From Kiritimatiellota bacterium (GTDB lineage Bacteria; Verrucomicrobiota; Kiritimatiellia; JAAZAB01), in NCBI GenBank assembly GCA_026398415.1, contig JAPLSY010000018.1, positions 103,990 to 167,989 on the forward strand: DNA of 64,000 nt. Direction: 5' to 3'. The first letter of the stretch is position 1. Each line of letters starts with the position of its first letter. The translations under genes and the position numbers were made by a program. Below the pieces are notes generated by a model. That model was given only the letters and a program-made list of their open reading frames with translations. It was not told where the DNA came from and searched no databases. Below are positions 30,673-39,340 of this stretch, one piece after another.

Positions 30673-31143
30673 ATGCAACCGTCGAAACATGTGATCGTCT
30701 CGGTGCTCGTCAGCGCGCTGGTATGGTGGTGGCTGCGCTCATCGGCTGCCGCCCTGGCCTGTTTCCTGATGGGCGTTTTCATCGATTTGGACCACGTTAT
30801 CGATTTTTTTTACAATCATCGCCGCCATCTGAAGTTCCAGCGCTTTTTCACGGCTTTCGAATTTGAGGTCCTGGAAAACGTCTTTGTGTTCCTGCATTCC
30901 TGGGAATTTGCCCTGGTTTGGCTGGCACTGCTTTTAAGCCTGCCCGACGCTCGCCAGCCGGTGGCGCTGGGTCTGTTCGTTGGGTTCGTGACGCATCTGG
31001 CGCTGGACAACCTCTTCAACCGGCACGCGCGCTGGGCCTATTTTCTGTTCTATCGCCTGCGGCATGGTTTTGCCGGCAAGTATTATTACGGCGCCTGGGA
31101 ATACCGTAAACGGCTGAAATACGTTCGTCGTCGACGAGGATAA
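30673..31143 (+). CDS. small membrane protein, metal-dependent-hydrolase-like (YdjM/DUF457 type)
   Basis: A 156-residue protein with 3-4 hydrophobic segments. The motifs FIDLDHVIDFF and FVTHLALDNLFN resemble the D-x-D-H and T-H-x-x-x-D signatures of membrane-bound YdjM/LexA-regulated 'metal-dependent hydrolase' families, whose activity is not established. The C terminus is strongly basic (YVRRRRG). It sits upstream of tolB with an 81-base gap. Family assignment is tentative. Confidence 0.5.
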   Translation: MQPSKHVIVSVLVSALVWWWLRSSAAALACFLMGVFIDLDHVIDFFYNHRRHLKFQRFFTAFEFEVLENVFVFLHSWEFALVWLALLLSLPDARQPVALGLFVGFVTHLALDNLFNRHARWAYFLFYRLRHGFAGKYYYGAWEYRKRLKYVRRRRG

Positions 31144-31224
31144 CCCATAATCGGGATCTTGCATTGCGCGGTCATCCGGCTATAGTGCCCTTCCGGGCAC
31201 TTGGATAGAAAGGAATTGCGGCTT

Positions 31225-32436
31225 ATGAAGCGATGGGGATGGATTGCGGTCTTGATTTTTTTCAGTGTCCTGTCCGTGGCGCCGGCCCAGGTGCGGGTGA
31301 CCAAGGCGATGAACGAAGTCTCGTCGCTGGATATCTCGCAGTTCGTCGGCCAGTCCGGTGGCGCACCGGCTGTTTTTCGGCAGACGCTGGAAGCGGACCT
31401 GAAAGCGTCAGGCTGGTTCAGCCTGGCTGGCGGCGGCCGCGCTGAATTTTCGTTGCTCGGCGAGGCGGCTCTTGTCCGTGCCGGCCTGGAGGTCCGTTGT
31501 GAAGCCTATAATGTGGCCAGCCGCGAAAAATTGCTCGGCAAGACCTACAAAACAACCGACCGCGAAGTCCGCCAACTGGCGCATAAAGTAGCCGATGATA
31601 TTATATTGGCGCTCACCGGCCATAAAGGCATGGCGTCTACGCGTGTTCTCTTGATCGGGAACCGCACGGGCAAAAAAGAAGTGTATCTGTGCGATGCCGA
31701 TGGGCAGAATCTTCGGCAATTGACCCGCGACAACACGATCAGCATGGCTCCGAAATGGTCGCCGGATGGCAGTCGTTTCGTGTATACCTCATTTCGCTCC
31801 CAGTTCCCCGATGTGTACCTGGTGAATCTGAATACGGGCGACCGCAAGTGCATTGCCAATTATCCCGGACTGAACACCAGCGCAGCCTTTTCACCGGATG
31901 GGCGCGAAGTGGCCTTGATTCTTTCCAAGGACGGCAACCCGGACCTTTATATCAAGGATCTGGCCGGCGGGGCCCTCACGCGTTTGACGAGCACCCGTCG
32001 CGCGGCCGAAGCCAGTCCGGCTTGGTCTCCCGACGGGCGTCAGATTGTCTTTGTTTCGGACCAGTCGGGAACCCCCCAGCTTTACATCATGGATCGTTCC
32101 GGCGGCGCGCCCCGGCGGCTGACCAGCCGCGGCTCGCAGAATGTGGATCCCGACTGGGGCGCGAACGGGTATATCGCCTATTGCAGTTTTATCGGTCGCA
32201 TCTACCAGATCTTTGTCATGAATCCGGCTACGATGGAGCTCAAGCAGGTTACGCGGGAGGACGCTAATTACGAAGACCCGTCCTGGGCGCCCGATGGACG
32301 GCACATCGTGTGCACACGGACGGCGAATTACCGGTCGCGGATTTTTATGATTGACACGTTGGGCGGTTCTTTAATACCTTTAATGCCGGATTCTGAAAGA
32401 GGGGACTGGGCTGCCCCGAGCTGGTCGCAACAATAG
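31225..32436 (+). CDS. tolB: Tol-Pal system beta-propeller protein TolB
   Basis: About 403 residues from ATG 31225 (AAGGA 10 bases upstream). A signal peptide (about 1-22, ending APAQ) precedes an N-terminal alpha/beta domain and a six-bladed propeller with repeated WSPDG motifs (KWSPDGSRFVYTS, AFSPDGREVAL, AWSPDGRQIVFVSD, SWAPDGRHIVCT). TolB works in the periplasm with Pal to hold the outer membrane during division. pal follows 27 bases later. tolQ, tolR and tolA are not adjacent as they are in most proteobacteria. Confidence 0.95.
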   Translation: MKRWGWIAVLIFFSVLSVAPAQVRVTKAMNEVSSLDISQFVGQSGGAPAVFRQTLEADLKASGWFSLAGGGRAEFSLLGEAALVRAGLEVRCEAYNVASREKLLGKTYKTTDREVRQLAHKVADDIILALTGHKGMASTRVLLIGNRTGKKEVYLCDADGQNLRQLTRDNTISMAPKWSPDGSRFVYTSFRSQFPDVYLVNLNTGDRKCIANYPGLNTSAAFSPDGREVALILSKDGNPDLYIKDLAGGALTRLTSTRRAAEASPAWSPDGRQIVFVSDQSGTPQLYIMDRSGGAPRRLTSRGSQNVDPDWGANGYIAYCSFIGRIYQIFVMNPATMELKQVTREDANYEDPSWAPDGRHIVCTRTANYRSRIFMIDTLGGSLIPLMPDSERGDWAAPSWSQQ

Positions 32437-32463
32437 GGTTTTTAAACAACAAGGAGGTGCGGG

Positions 32464-32985
32464 ATGAGTAGAAATCTGTGGTTCGGGATGCTCGTGGTGG
32501 TTTTGGTTTGCGCGCTATGCACAACGGGATGCCGGCGGAAAAGCAAAACGTCAGCAACCGGTGACAATATCGGTGGCATCGCCGGGAGCGGCCAGGGCAC
32601 CGAACAGAGTCTTTCTTCCCGCCCGGAAGGCGGCATGGATGTGCGGTCGGAGAAATTTGAAAGCGCGTTGTTCGATTATGACAGTGCCCAAGTCAAAGAA
32701 AGCGAGCGCGCCAAGATTGAAGCGGTCGCTGATTTCTTGAAGAAAAACGCCAAAACCGGTGCACTGGTGGAAGGTAATTGTGACGAACGCGGCAGTGCCG
32801 AGTACAATATGTCGCTGGGCGAGCGCCGTGCGTTGGCCGTGCGTGCCTACCTGGTCGGTCTGGGCATCGATGGCGCCATTATTCAGACCAAGAGCAATGG
32901 CAAAGAAAAGCCCGTTGCCATGGGGCATGATGAAGCCGCTTGGAGCTTGAACCGCCGCGCGGAATTTGTGCTTTTTAACCAGTAA
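32464..32985 (+). CDS. pal: peptidoglycan-associated lipoprotein Pal
   Basis: A 173-residue OmpA-family lipoprotein. Signal peptide with lipobox LCTTGC (lipidated Cys23), a Ser/Gly-rich linker, and an OmpA-like peptidoglycan-binding domain (about 60-173) with VEGNCDERGSAEYNMSLGERRA and SLNRRAEFV. It anchors the outer membrane to peptidoglycan and binds TolB. AAGGAGG is well placed before the ATG. It is followed by an ACCATTG repeat that runs up to the tatA start. Confidence 0.96.
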   Translation: MSRNLWFGMLVVVLVCALCTTGCRRKSKTSATGDNIGGIAGSGQGTEQSLSSRPEGGMDVRSEKFESALFDYDSAQVKESERAKIEAVADFLKKNAKTGALVEGNCDERGSAEYNMSLGERRALAVRAYLVGLGIDGAIIQTKSNGKEKPVAMGHDEAAWSLNRRAEFVLFNQ

Positions 32986-32992
32986 TATCCGA

Positions 32993-33086
32993 ATGATGGT
33001 CAATGGAGTATGGTTGATGGTTTTCGCCATAGGCGGAAACCATTGACCATTTGCCATTGACCACCAGCCATTAACCATTGCTCATT
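32993..33086. repeat. ACCATTG-word inverted repeat
   Basis: Left arm (ATGGTCAATGG, GTATGGTTGATGG; 32993-33020), central TTTCGCC/GGCGGAAA hairpin (33022-33039) and right arm (33040-33086, words ACCATTGACCATT, GCCATTAACCATT). It abuts the next start codon. Confidence 0.75.
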
Positions 33087-33347
33087 ATGATTCCACTGGC
33101 TTTCTTCGGGAGTTCCATGGGGGCGGGTGAAATTCTCCTGATCCTTGGGGTTGTCCTTTTGTTGTTTGGAGCGGAACGATTGCCTGCCATGGCCCGCTCC
33201 TTGGGAAAAGCCTTAGAGGAATTTCGCCGTGCGGCCAGGGACTTAACGCATGATCTTATGGATAGTCAACATCCGCCCGCTGTATCCGAAACTCCACCCC
33301 CTCTGCCACCTCCTTCCAAACCGTCCCCCGATGAAAGAAAAGGATAG
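33087..33347 (+). CDS. tatA: twin-arginine translocase subunit TatA/E family
   Basis: About 86 residues from ATG 33087. A single N-terminal membrane helix (AGEILLILGVVLLLFG) with the hinge FGAERLPAMARSLGKALEEFRRAAR is the classic TatA/B hinge and amphipathic helix. A Pro-rich tail follows (PPPLPPPSKP). It forms the Tat pore for folded proteins; tatC is not in the window. The start codon is directly adjacent to an ACCATTG repeat and no ribosome-binding site is seen. Confidence 0.88.
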   Translation: MIPLAFFGSSMGAGEILLILGVVLLLFGAERLPAMARSLGKALEEFRRAARDLTHDLMDSQHPPAVSETPPPLPPPSKPSPDERKG

Positions 33348-33380
33348 TCTGATGACCGGTCGGCCCGACGGATATGATTC

Positions 33381-34841
33381 ATGAGCACACCTGGGGACAT
33401 GGTCATCGAGTTGAATTTTGTGCCTGAGTGGGCGCGACGTCCTGCCGATCAGACTCCCTATGCGCGGTTTGAGGATCGCCATGGCGGCCGCGATCGCGAC
33501 CGGGACCAGGATAGGCGCCGCCCGGGTAATAAATCCGGGTATGCCGATCAGCGGCGAATGGGGCCGGAATCGGGCGGGCAAAAACGCGGTGGCTTGGGCC
33601 CGCCGCGGCCGTTCCGTGCGGCGCCAGCGCCCTCAACCTCCGAAAGCGATCGCCGCCAACCCGCCTACAATCCGTCGGCTGACGGACGTAGCATTGCGGG
33701 CAGGGAGCGTTCCGACAATCGGCCACCCGTTGAAGTGACCTTCATTCCCGAACGCCGGGGCCTGAAACCGCTGGTCGCCCGGCTGGCTCGCTCGGGCCGC
33801 GCCTATCCGCTGTTTGAAGTGGCGACCCTGTTTTTGAGTAAGCCCGATTTTTATGCCGTCAAACAGGAAGTGATCCCTGGCGCCGCCGGCGCGGAATCGG
33901 TTTTTCTTTACCAGTGCGCCGAATGCAAGGTTGTTTTCCTGGATCGCAACCGGGCCGTGGCCCACGCGTTGAACAAACATATGGATCTTTTTTATGCCCG
34001 GGAAGAGACGCAAAGCGCTCCGCCCAAGGGGGCTTTCATGTGTGTGGCGCGCTGTAAGCTTTCGGGCGAATTGCTGGGTCCGCCGAATTATCATGAATTC
34101 AATGAACGGGTCTTGGAACTGCATAGCACGCGGTTTGCCGCAATGTCGCTGGATGCCTATCGCCGGCATATTGTCAATGAAACGGATCCGGCGTTGATCG
34201 AGCAGTGGAAAAAGGAAGCCTGCCGTCAGATCGTTTATCGTACCTTGCGGGCGGCTGAACCTTTGACCTTCAAGCGTCGCAACCAGGTGGAGGCCCATTT
34301 CCTGGAACATTATGCTCCGACTTTGATCTGGAAAGGGCGTAGGTTCGTCACGCCGGGCGTGGCCTGCCTGGATCTTGAGGATCCCCACATTCGCCGGGTA
34401 GTCGAGGAGTCCTGGGCGCATGAAAACCAGTTCCCGCTGAAAATGGCGGTTTCGATCCAACCAGCTTTTCGGCACTTGGGACTTCACACTTTTAAGGCCT
34501 CCGGCAAAGCGACCTTTGTCACGGCGATTGTGCCTCATCCCATTGATCCTTTGCAGGCCGCCGATGGCATTCGTCGGATTTTGGAATGCCTGTGTGCTCA
34601 CCCGGGCGTCAGTCGCCAGGAGCTTGTGACGTTACTGCGGCCGGACACTGCGCCGGGCGCCGTACCGGCCGCGCCGGAAGTGGCGGCCATTCTGCATGCC
34701 CTTCATTGGATGGTGGAAAAAGGACATGTCATCGAGTTTTACAACGGCACGCTGGCCATTCCCTATCGTAAACCGGAGAGCGCTAAAGCTGATAAGGCCG
34801 CACAGCCGGCGATCCATCCGCGCGCAACAACGCGCGTATGA
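33381..34841 (+). CDS. zinc-finger-containing protein, possibly nucleic-acid binding
   Basis: A 486-residue protein of no known function. Residues 30-115 are Arg/Asp/Gly/Pro-rich and probably disordered. A C2H2-like finger follows (Cys179-x2-Cys182, His195, His200), then a second candidate metal cluster (Cys221, Cys225, His238). The last ~90 residues (about 385-465) look helical and winged-helix-like (HPGVSRQELVTLL, HALHWMVEKGHVIEFYNG). The charged N terminus, finger and wing suggest RNA or DNA binding. Similar proteins recur in PVC genomes as far as I recall. It follows tatA by 33 bases. Confidence 0.55.
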   Translation: MSTPGDMVIELNFVPEWARRPADQTPYARFEDRHGGRDRDRDQDRRRPGNKSGYADQRRMGPESGGQKRGGLGPPRPFRAAPAPSTSESDRRQPAYNPSADGRSIAGRERSDNRPPVEVTFIPERRGLKPLVARLARSGRAYPLFEVATLFLSKPDFYAVKQEVIPGAAGAESVFLYQCAECKVVFLDRNRAVAHALNKHMDLFYAREETQSAPPKGAFMCVARCKLSGELLGPPNYHEFNERVLELHSTRFAAMSLDAYRRHIVNETDPALIEQWKKEACRQIVYRTLRAAEPLTFKRRNQVEAHFLEHYAPTLIWKGRRFVTPGVACLDLEDPHIRRVVEESWAHENQFPLKMAVSIQPAFRHLGLHTFKASGKATFVTAIVPHPIDPLQAADGIRRILECLCAHPGVSRQELVTLLRPDTAPGAVPAAPEVAAILHALHWMVEKGHVIEFYNGTLAIPYRKPESAKADKAAQPAIHPRATTRV

Positions 34842-34863
34842 TGGCTCGCCACGCGCCACGAGT

Positions 34864-35069
34864 GGGCAACGGAAGAATGGGCAATGGTTGATGTTTTCCG
34901 CCAGCCTGCCCGCCATAGCTTTAGCGGCGGCGGGAGGCGGATCCGCCTTCGGCGGGAATGGCGAACGACTCAATCCCGACGAAGCCAAGCCGTGTTTTGT
35001 GTCAGGCCGCATTAACCATTTGCCGTTTGCCATTTACCATCAATCATATTCCATAAACCATTCTTCATG
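34864..35069. repeat. ACCATTG-word inverted repeat with GGCGGG module
   Basis: Left arm 34864-34893 (GGGCAATGGTTGATG), hairpin module 34894-34956, and right arm 35010-35069 (ACCATTTGCCG, CCATTTACCATC). The right arm includes the next gene's start codon. A GCGCGC...GCGCGC hairpin covers the end of the preceding gene near 34820-34837. Confidence 0.75.
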
Positions 35070-35747
35070 GCTGATATCCAATTAACTTGTCCGGCTTGCG
35101 GGCGACTCCAAACTGTTGCGGAGTTTGGCGAGGAACCGGTAATGGTCTGTCCGGCGTGCGGGCAGGCGCTGACCCTGCCGGAGCGGCAACCTGAGAAACT
35201 TGGCTTGCAACTAAAACGGCGCGATCCGCCGCGCGCGCGCGCGCAGGCGATCCATGCGGATGTGCCGGGATCGGCGGACAATATGTCCGCCTTGCCTGCA
35301 TTGGTTGCGCGGCGTTCGGCAAACCTTGTGCATGAAACCCATCGGGTTCAAGTGAATGCGCTGAGCGTCTGGCTGAGCGCCCTGATCTTTCTGGTGCTGA
35401 CGGGGGGGCTGGTTTATATCCGGTTTTACGGCGGTTGGCCGGGCATGCCCCTGGAAACGCTGAAATGGTATGGCATGCTGGCGATCGCGGCCGCCTACCT
35501 GTTTGCTATCGGTTTGGCCCTGCGGGACAATATGTTTGACGGTTTGCTTGCCATCGTGGTTCCCTTGTATCCGTTATACTACCTGTTTTTTTCGTCCAGC
35601 GCCGTGTTTACACGCGCGCTGGTTGGTGCGTTGCTGGTGGTCTTTGGTTATGATACCCTGTTGTATCTCCAGGGGTGGTCCGCCGGGGTAATAGATGCTG
35701 TCAAACTTTGGATTCAGAGCATGACCGGTCGCGGATTATCAACTTAA
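35067..35747 (+). CDS. zinc-ribbon membrane protein of unknown function
   Basis: A 226-residue protein. The N-terminal zinc ribbon has CPACG (8-12) and CPACG (28-32). A basic, disordered linker follows (about 40-75), then about four membrane helices (about 100-195). Such ribbon-plus-membrane proteins often have regulatory or assembly roles, but nothing more specific can be read. The start codon ATG 35067 is embedded in the right arm of an ACCATTG repeat. alr follows 22 bases later. Confidence 0.6.
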   Translation: MADIQLTCPACGRLQTVAEFGEEPVMVCPACGQALTLPERQPEKLGLQLKRRDPPRARAQAIHADVPGSADNMSALPALVARRSANLVHETHRVQVNALSVWLSALIFLVLTGGLVYIRFYGGWPGMPLETLKWYGMLAIAAAYLFAIGLALRDNMFDGLLAIVVPLYPLYYLFFSSSAVFTRALVGALLVVFGYDTLLYLQGWSAGVIDAVKLWIQSMTGRGLST

Positions 35748-35769
35748 GATCTTAGGTTGCCGAAATGTT

Positions 35770-36912
35770 ATGCCAAATCTCGTCAAAGCCCACATCAGTT
35801 GCGCAGCCTTGCGGCATAACGTGGAGGTGTTGAAAGCGGCCGCCGGCGGCACATCCCTATGCGCCATAGTCAAGGCCAATGCCTATGGGCATGGCGCGGT
35901 CCTCGTAGCTGAAGCCCTGTCCGGCATGGGGTTGGCTTTCTGGGGTGTGGCCACGCTGGCGGAAGCCCTGGAACTGAGAAAGCACGGGGTACGCGAACCG
36001 ATCCTGCTGTTGCGTCCGCTTGAGCTCTATGAACCCCTCGGTGATGCAGAGGAAGCCAGCGACGCTTTGCTGGAAGCGGATATCCGGCCGACCATTGTCA
36101 GCGCGGCAGGCATCCGTCTGCTGGCCCAGCGCGCCGCGCATCGGCGGACAATCGCCCGTGTTCACCTTAAAGTGGATACCGGCATGGGTCGTAACGGATG
36201 CCCCGCTGATGATGCGGTCGAGTTGGCCCTGTTATTGCGCGCGAGTCCGTTTCTGGAGCTGGAAGGTATTTATAGCCATTTTGCCTGTGCGGATGAACTT
36301 GCGGCCATGGCCGCAGATTTTGCCCGCCGGCAACAGGCGGTCTTTCAGGATGTCTTGGAAAGAATTGCGGCGCGCGGCGTGCGCATCCCGATCCGCCATC
36401 TGGCCAATAGCGGGGCTATTTTCAACCTGCCGGAGGCGCGGCTGGATATGGTCCGCCCGGGCCTTGCGCTTTATGGATACGGCGGCAAATATATCCGGGG
36501 TTCCGAACGTCTGCGCCCATCGTTGCGGCTTGAAGCGCCGGTGATTATGACCAAATGGATCCCGACGGGCGAAACCTGCGGCTATGGTCGTACGTTTACC
36601 GTGCGGCGGAAGACACGCATTGGTCTGTTGCCGCTGGGGTATGCCGATGGGTATGATCGCCGTTGGTCCAATATCGGCCAAGTTAGCGTTGGCAATCGGC
36701 TGATCCCGGTCATTGGCCGGGTCAGCATGGATCTGACCATCCTGGATTTGACGGACGCGCCGGACGCGGTGGTGGGCAGTCCGGTCTGTGTCATCAGTGA
36801 TCGTCGGGATGATCCGCATTCCGTGGAGTCCATGGCGGAGCGTTTAGAAACCATTCCACACGAAATCACTTGCGTGCTCGGGTCGCGGGTGGAACGCGTG
36901 CTGACAGCATAG
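35770..36912 (+). CDS. alr: alanine racemase
   Basis: A 380-residue PLP enzyme that makes D-alanine for peptidoglycan. The PLP Lys is Lys35 in AIVKANAYGHG. The barrel continues with HLKVDTGMGRNG, SHFACADE, RHLANSGAIFNLP and MVRPGLALYG. The C-terminal beta domain has the second catalytic Tyr region CGYGRTF and GRVSMDLTILD. Length is normal. It shares strand and close spacing with the zinc-ribbon protein gene, but no functional link is obvious. Confidence 0.96.
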   Translation: MPNLVKAHISCAALRHNVEVLKAAAGGTSLCAIVKANAYGHGAVLVAEALSGMGLAFWGVATLAEALELRKHGVREPILLLRPLELYEPLGDAEEASDALLEADIRPTIVSAAGIRLLAQRAAHRRTIARVHLKVDTGMGRNGCPADDAVELALLLRASPFLELEGIYSHFACADELAAMAADFARRQQAVFQDVLERIAARGVRIPIRHLANSGAIFNLPEARLDMVRPGLALYGYGGKYIRGSERLRPSLRLEAPVIMTKWIPTGETCGYGRTFTVRRKTRIGLLPLGYADGYDRRWSNIGQVSVGNRLIPVIGRVSMDLTILDLTDAPDAVVGSPVCVISDRRDDPHSVESMAERLETIPHEITCVLGSRVERVLTA

Positions 36913-37023
36913 CCTGGGCTGGATTCAGAATTGACATGGGCGTCAAAACATGCCATTAATAACTTCATTTCTGTGATCGGCAAACAGACTGGTGCGACAA
37001 GCGCTTTTCAGGAGACAGTATTC

Positions 37024-37524
37024 GTGGCTTATCTCATGGGCATGTCAGGATCGGTCAAAGGTCAGAAGTTCGAGATCAACAAGGATCGAATGACCATTGG
37101 CCGGAATCAGATCAATGACGTGGTGCTTACGGATGAGGCCGTCTCGTCCCAGCATTGTTATGTGGCCAAGCGGGGAGAAAGCTATGTTCTCCATGACCTC
37201 AATTCCACCAATGGAACCCTTCTAAACTTTGCGCGGATCACGGATGAAATTGAGCTCAAGTCCAAACAGGTGATTCAAATCGGCTCTTGTGAATTCATGT
37301 TTAATGGCGATTCCGAGGAGGGCGCTGCGGCGTCCACTGCTTCGGTGACGCAGGTGGTGGTGGATGTGGGCCGGCCGGTGATCAATCCGACTTTTTTCGA
37401 CAGCGTCTCGCCCTTCGGCACGCGCCGAAAAAGCAACCGGAATCTGTGGCTGGTGGTTTTTGTCGTTATTGGCCTGGCCGCCCTGGCCAGTCTCTTGGTT
37501 TTCCTGATCCAGATTGTCAAGTGA
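37024..37524 (+). CDS. FHA-domain protein with C-terminal membrane anchor
   Basis: About 166 residues from GTG 37024, chosen because GGAG lies 9 bases upstream; an in-frame upstream start at 36931 would add 31 residues that look non-conserved. The FHA domain (about 5-95) has MTIGRNQINDVVL, SSQHCYV and LNSTNGTLLN. A linker follows and then a C-terminal helix (NLWLVVFVVIGLAALASLLV), placing the FHA domain in the cytoplasm at the membrane. Phosphothreonine signalling is implied; the partner is unknown. It slightly precedes a pseudopilin gene. Confidence 0.85.
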   Translation: MAYLMGMSGSVKGQKFEINKDRMTIGRNQINDVVLTDEAVSSQHCYVAKRGESYVLHDLNSTNGTLLNFARITDEIELKSKQVIQIGSCEFMFNGDSEEGAAASTASVTQVVVDVGRPVINPTFFDSVSPFGTRRKSNRNLWLVVFVVIGLAALASLLVFLIQIVK

Positions 37525-37555
37525 CCATGCGCCATCGTCCATCAACCATTCCCGC
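37525..37555. repeat. ACCATTG word fragment
   Basis: ACCATGCGCCATCGTCCATC and CAACCATT words precede the pseudopilin start, the same vocabulary as 32993-33086. Confidence 0.45.
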
Positions 37556-37564
37556 AGGGATCCG

Positions 37565-38272
37565 ATGATTCGTTCGCGGCACGCGCTCACGCTGATTGAA
37601 CTGTTGGTGGCCATGGGAATTGCGGTGTTATTGGCTGCCGTAGTGTTCGCGATCTATGCCGGTGTGCTCCGTACGCTCGATTCCCAAAACCGTTGGCGCT
37701 CCGTCGCGTATCCGGCTTCCGCTGCGCTCGATGCGCTGACGCTCGATTTAGCCAGTGCCGTTATTCCCTGGGGAATAACCAATTCGCCGTTTGTGCTTAC
37801 CCCCTCTTTGGATGGCGCCGACGGCATCAAGCTCCATTTTTTTACGGCCACGCCGATGAGCACCGTGCCGCGAAGCGCGGCGCAGACGCAGAATGTGTCC
37901 CGCTCCGAGCGGGAGGTTAGCGCCTATGTCATACGGGAAATGGATTATGCCCTGTCGGTGTCCAATGCTGCGGGAACGAATGGCGCGCCACGCGCCACAG
38001 GTGGCTTGATCCGCAGCTGGCAGGCATTCCGAATAGACGATCCGGCCGGCGTGGTCTCTAATATAGATATCTGGAGAAGCGTTTGCGCGATCCGGCTGGA
38101 AGTCTATGATGGCAAGAACTGGACCAACAAGTGGGGCGAGGGGACAAATACCATTCTCCCTCAGGCGGCGCGCGTGATGCTTGCGGTGGGGGACGAGTCC
38201 GCCAGCCGACGAACCTCCGAAGTGCTGATCCCGGCGGGCCAGCGCATTGCGGCGCCGAAAAGCCGGAAATAG
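37565..38272 (+). CDS. prepilin-type pseudopilin (GspJ/PulJ-like)
   Basis: About 235 residues. The N terminus MIRSRHALTLIELLVAMGIAV is a type IV prepilin signal: basic leader, Ala/Leu cleavage point, Glu at +5 and a hydrophobic helix. Size and the single long C-terminal domain best fit minor pseudopilin J of a type II secretion or competence-pilus apparatus. No other gsp or pil gene is adjacent, so it may belong to a dispersed system. AGGGATCCG precedes the ATG. Confidence 0.75.
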   Translation: MIRSRHALTLIELLVAMGIAVLLAAVVFAIYAGVLRTLDSQNRWRSVAYPASAALDALTLDLASAVIPWGITNSPFVLTPSLDGADGIKLHFFTATPMSTVPRSAAQTQNVSRSEREVSAYVIREMDYALSVSNAAGTNGAPRATGGLIRSWQAFRIDDPAGVVSNIDIWRSVCAIRLEVYDGKNWTNKWGEGTNTILPQAARVMLAVGDESASRRTSEVLIPAGQRIAAPKSRK

Positions 38273-38297
38273 GCCACGGCGTCACCGCCGCGGCTAC
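38272..38297. repeat. REP-like hairpin, distant copy
   Basis: Differs by one base (C for T) from the 26-base units at 28804-28829 and 29510-29535, and lies about 9 kb from the RAYT gene, at the end of the pseudopilin gene between convergent genes. Confidence 0.75.
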
Positions 38298-39340
38298 TTG
38301 GAACCGACATCTCGCTTTTCCGGGCTGGCGTCCGTCGTCTGTCGTCTGGTGTCATTCTTTTCCGGACGGGCCTCGATCGCTGTCTTCAGCCGTTCCAACT
38401 GCTTTTGCAGTTCCGGCTGATTGGATGCGACCGCCAGCGGCAAAGCCCGGTCGACAAGGTCACGGGCGCGAGCGAATTGACTGCTCTCGAATAAACTGCG
38501 TGCCGCGCGATAGTAACGATCAGCAGCCAATGCGCTGTTGCCGGCATCTTCATAGGCGTGCCCTGCCTGGTCCAGCGCGCTGGCCATGTCGCTATAATGC
38601 CCCGCCTCCTGCCAGCACCCTGCGGCGATATCATATTGAAGTGCGGCCTCCTGTGGATGCCGCTTCAGCATCTGGATGCGGGCCCGGGTTAGCGCCGTCT
38701 CCGCTTTGGTTTCGGCCCCGCTTGCCTTGAGTTGCTTTGGATCGATGGCGGCCAGTTCGGCATCCGCGGCGGCCTGATCCTGGTCGCACAACAGCTCGGC
38801 CAGCAGAAGTTGCCATTGGATATGGATGGCATCGTTCTGATCATGATTTTTGTTTAGTTCCGCGCGGGCCAGGCTTACGGCTTCCTGGGAACGCCCCTGG
38901 GCGCGGGCTATTTTCGCTTCCAGCAAAGGCAGTTCCCGGCAGGGAATGCCGGCGCGTTTAAATTCCAGCCGGGCCTCATCCAGGCAGGCCTGGGCCGCGT
39001 CATAAGAGTGAAGTGCCGCCAGGCAGGCGGCCAGATTATACGCGTTGCGGGCAATCTCCGCGGGTGAATCCATGACCCGTGCGCGCTGGAGGGCCTTCTG
39101 ATAATAGATGGCTGCTTTTTCCGCGGAGCCGGCCGCATAAGCGCCGCGCGCCACGGCCACATTGCGCTCAATTTCCGGATCGGTACGGACGACTTGCGGC
39201 GGTGTCGAACACCCGGTGCCGACCAAGACCAGGGCGGCAAGGAGCGACATGACGGACAACGGACGACTCGCCTGGGCGAAGCGCTTCGGCGGAGCATGGC
39301 GGAGGACGGACGACGGCATAAGAACGAATAATGCTTTCAT
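38294..39340 (-). CDS. TPR-repeat lipoprotein of the Mla-like operon
   Basis: A 348-residue lipoprotein with lipobox LVGTGC (Cys44) followed by several TPR-like helix pairs (about 55-320). The ATG overlaps the mlaD stop as ATGA and has GGAGG 9 bases upstream, so this start is well supported. As a result the signal peptide has a long n-region (residues 13-30, LRHAPPKRFAQASRPLSV) encoded by a GACGACA/double-hairpin repeat. The C-terminal tail (NDTRRQTTDAS) is also repeat-encoded. It probably acts in the periplasm on the Mla-like transporter. Confidence 0.75.
   Translation of the reverse strand: MKALFVLMPSSVLRHAPPKRFAQASRPLSVMSLLAALVLVGTGCSTPPQVVRTDPEIERNVAVARGAYAAGSAEKAAIYYQKALQRARVMDSPAEIARNAYNLAACLAALHSYDAAQACLDEARLEFKRAGIPCRELPLLEAKIARAQGRSQEAVSLARAELNKNHDQNDAIHIQWQLLLAELLCDQDQAAADAELAAIDPKQLKASGAETKAETALTRARIQMLKRHPQEAALQYDIAAGCWQEAGHYSDMASALDQAGHAYEDAGNSALAADRYYRAARSLFESSQFARARDLVDRALPLAVASNQPELQKQLERLKTAIEARPEKNDTRRQTTDASPEKRDVGSK
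38330..38353. repeat. GACGACA word repeat inside a coding 3' end
   Basis: GTCCGTCGTCTGTCGTCTGG words lie within the last codons of the TPR lipoprotein gene. Confidence 0.55.
39251..39316. repeat. GACGACA repeat with double-hairpin module inside a signal-peptide region
   Basis: GACGGACAACGGACGAC words on one side and GGAGGACGGACGACGG on the other enclose the module at 39268-39294, which has TCGCC/GGCGA and CTTCGG-type hairpins. All of it lies in the first 30 codons of the TPR lipoprotein gene. Confidence 0.65.
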
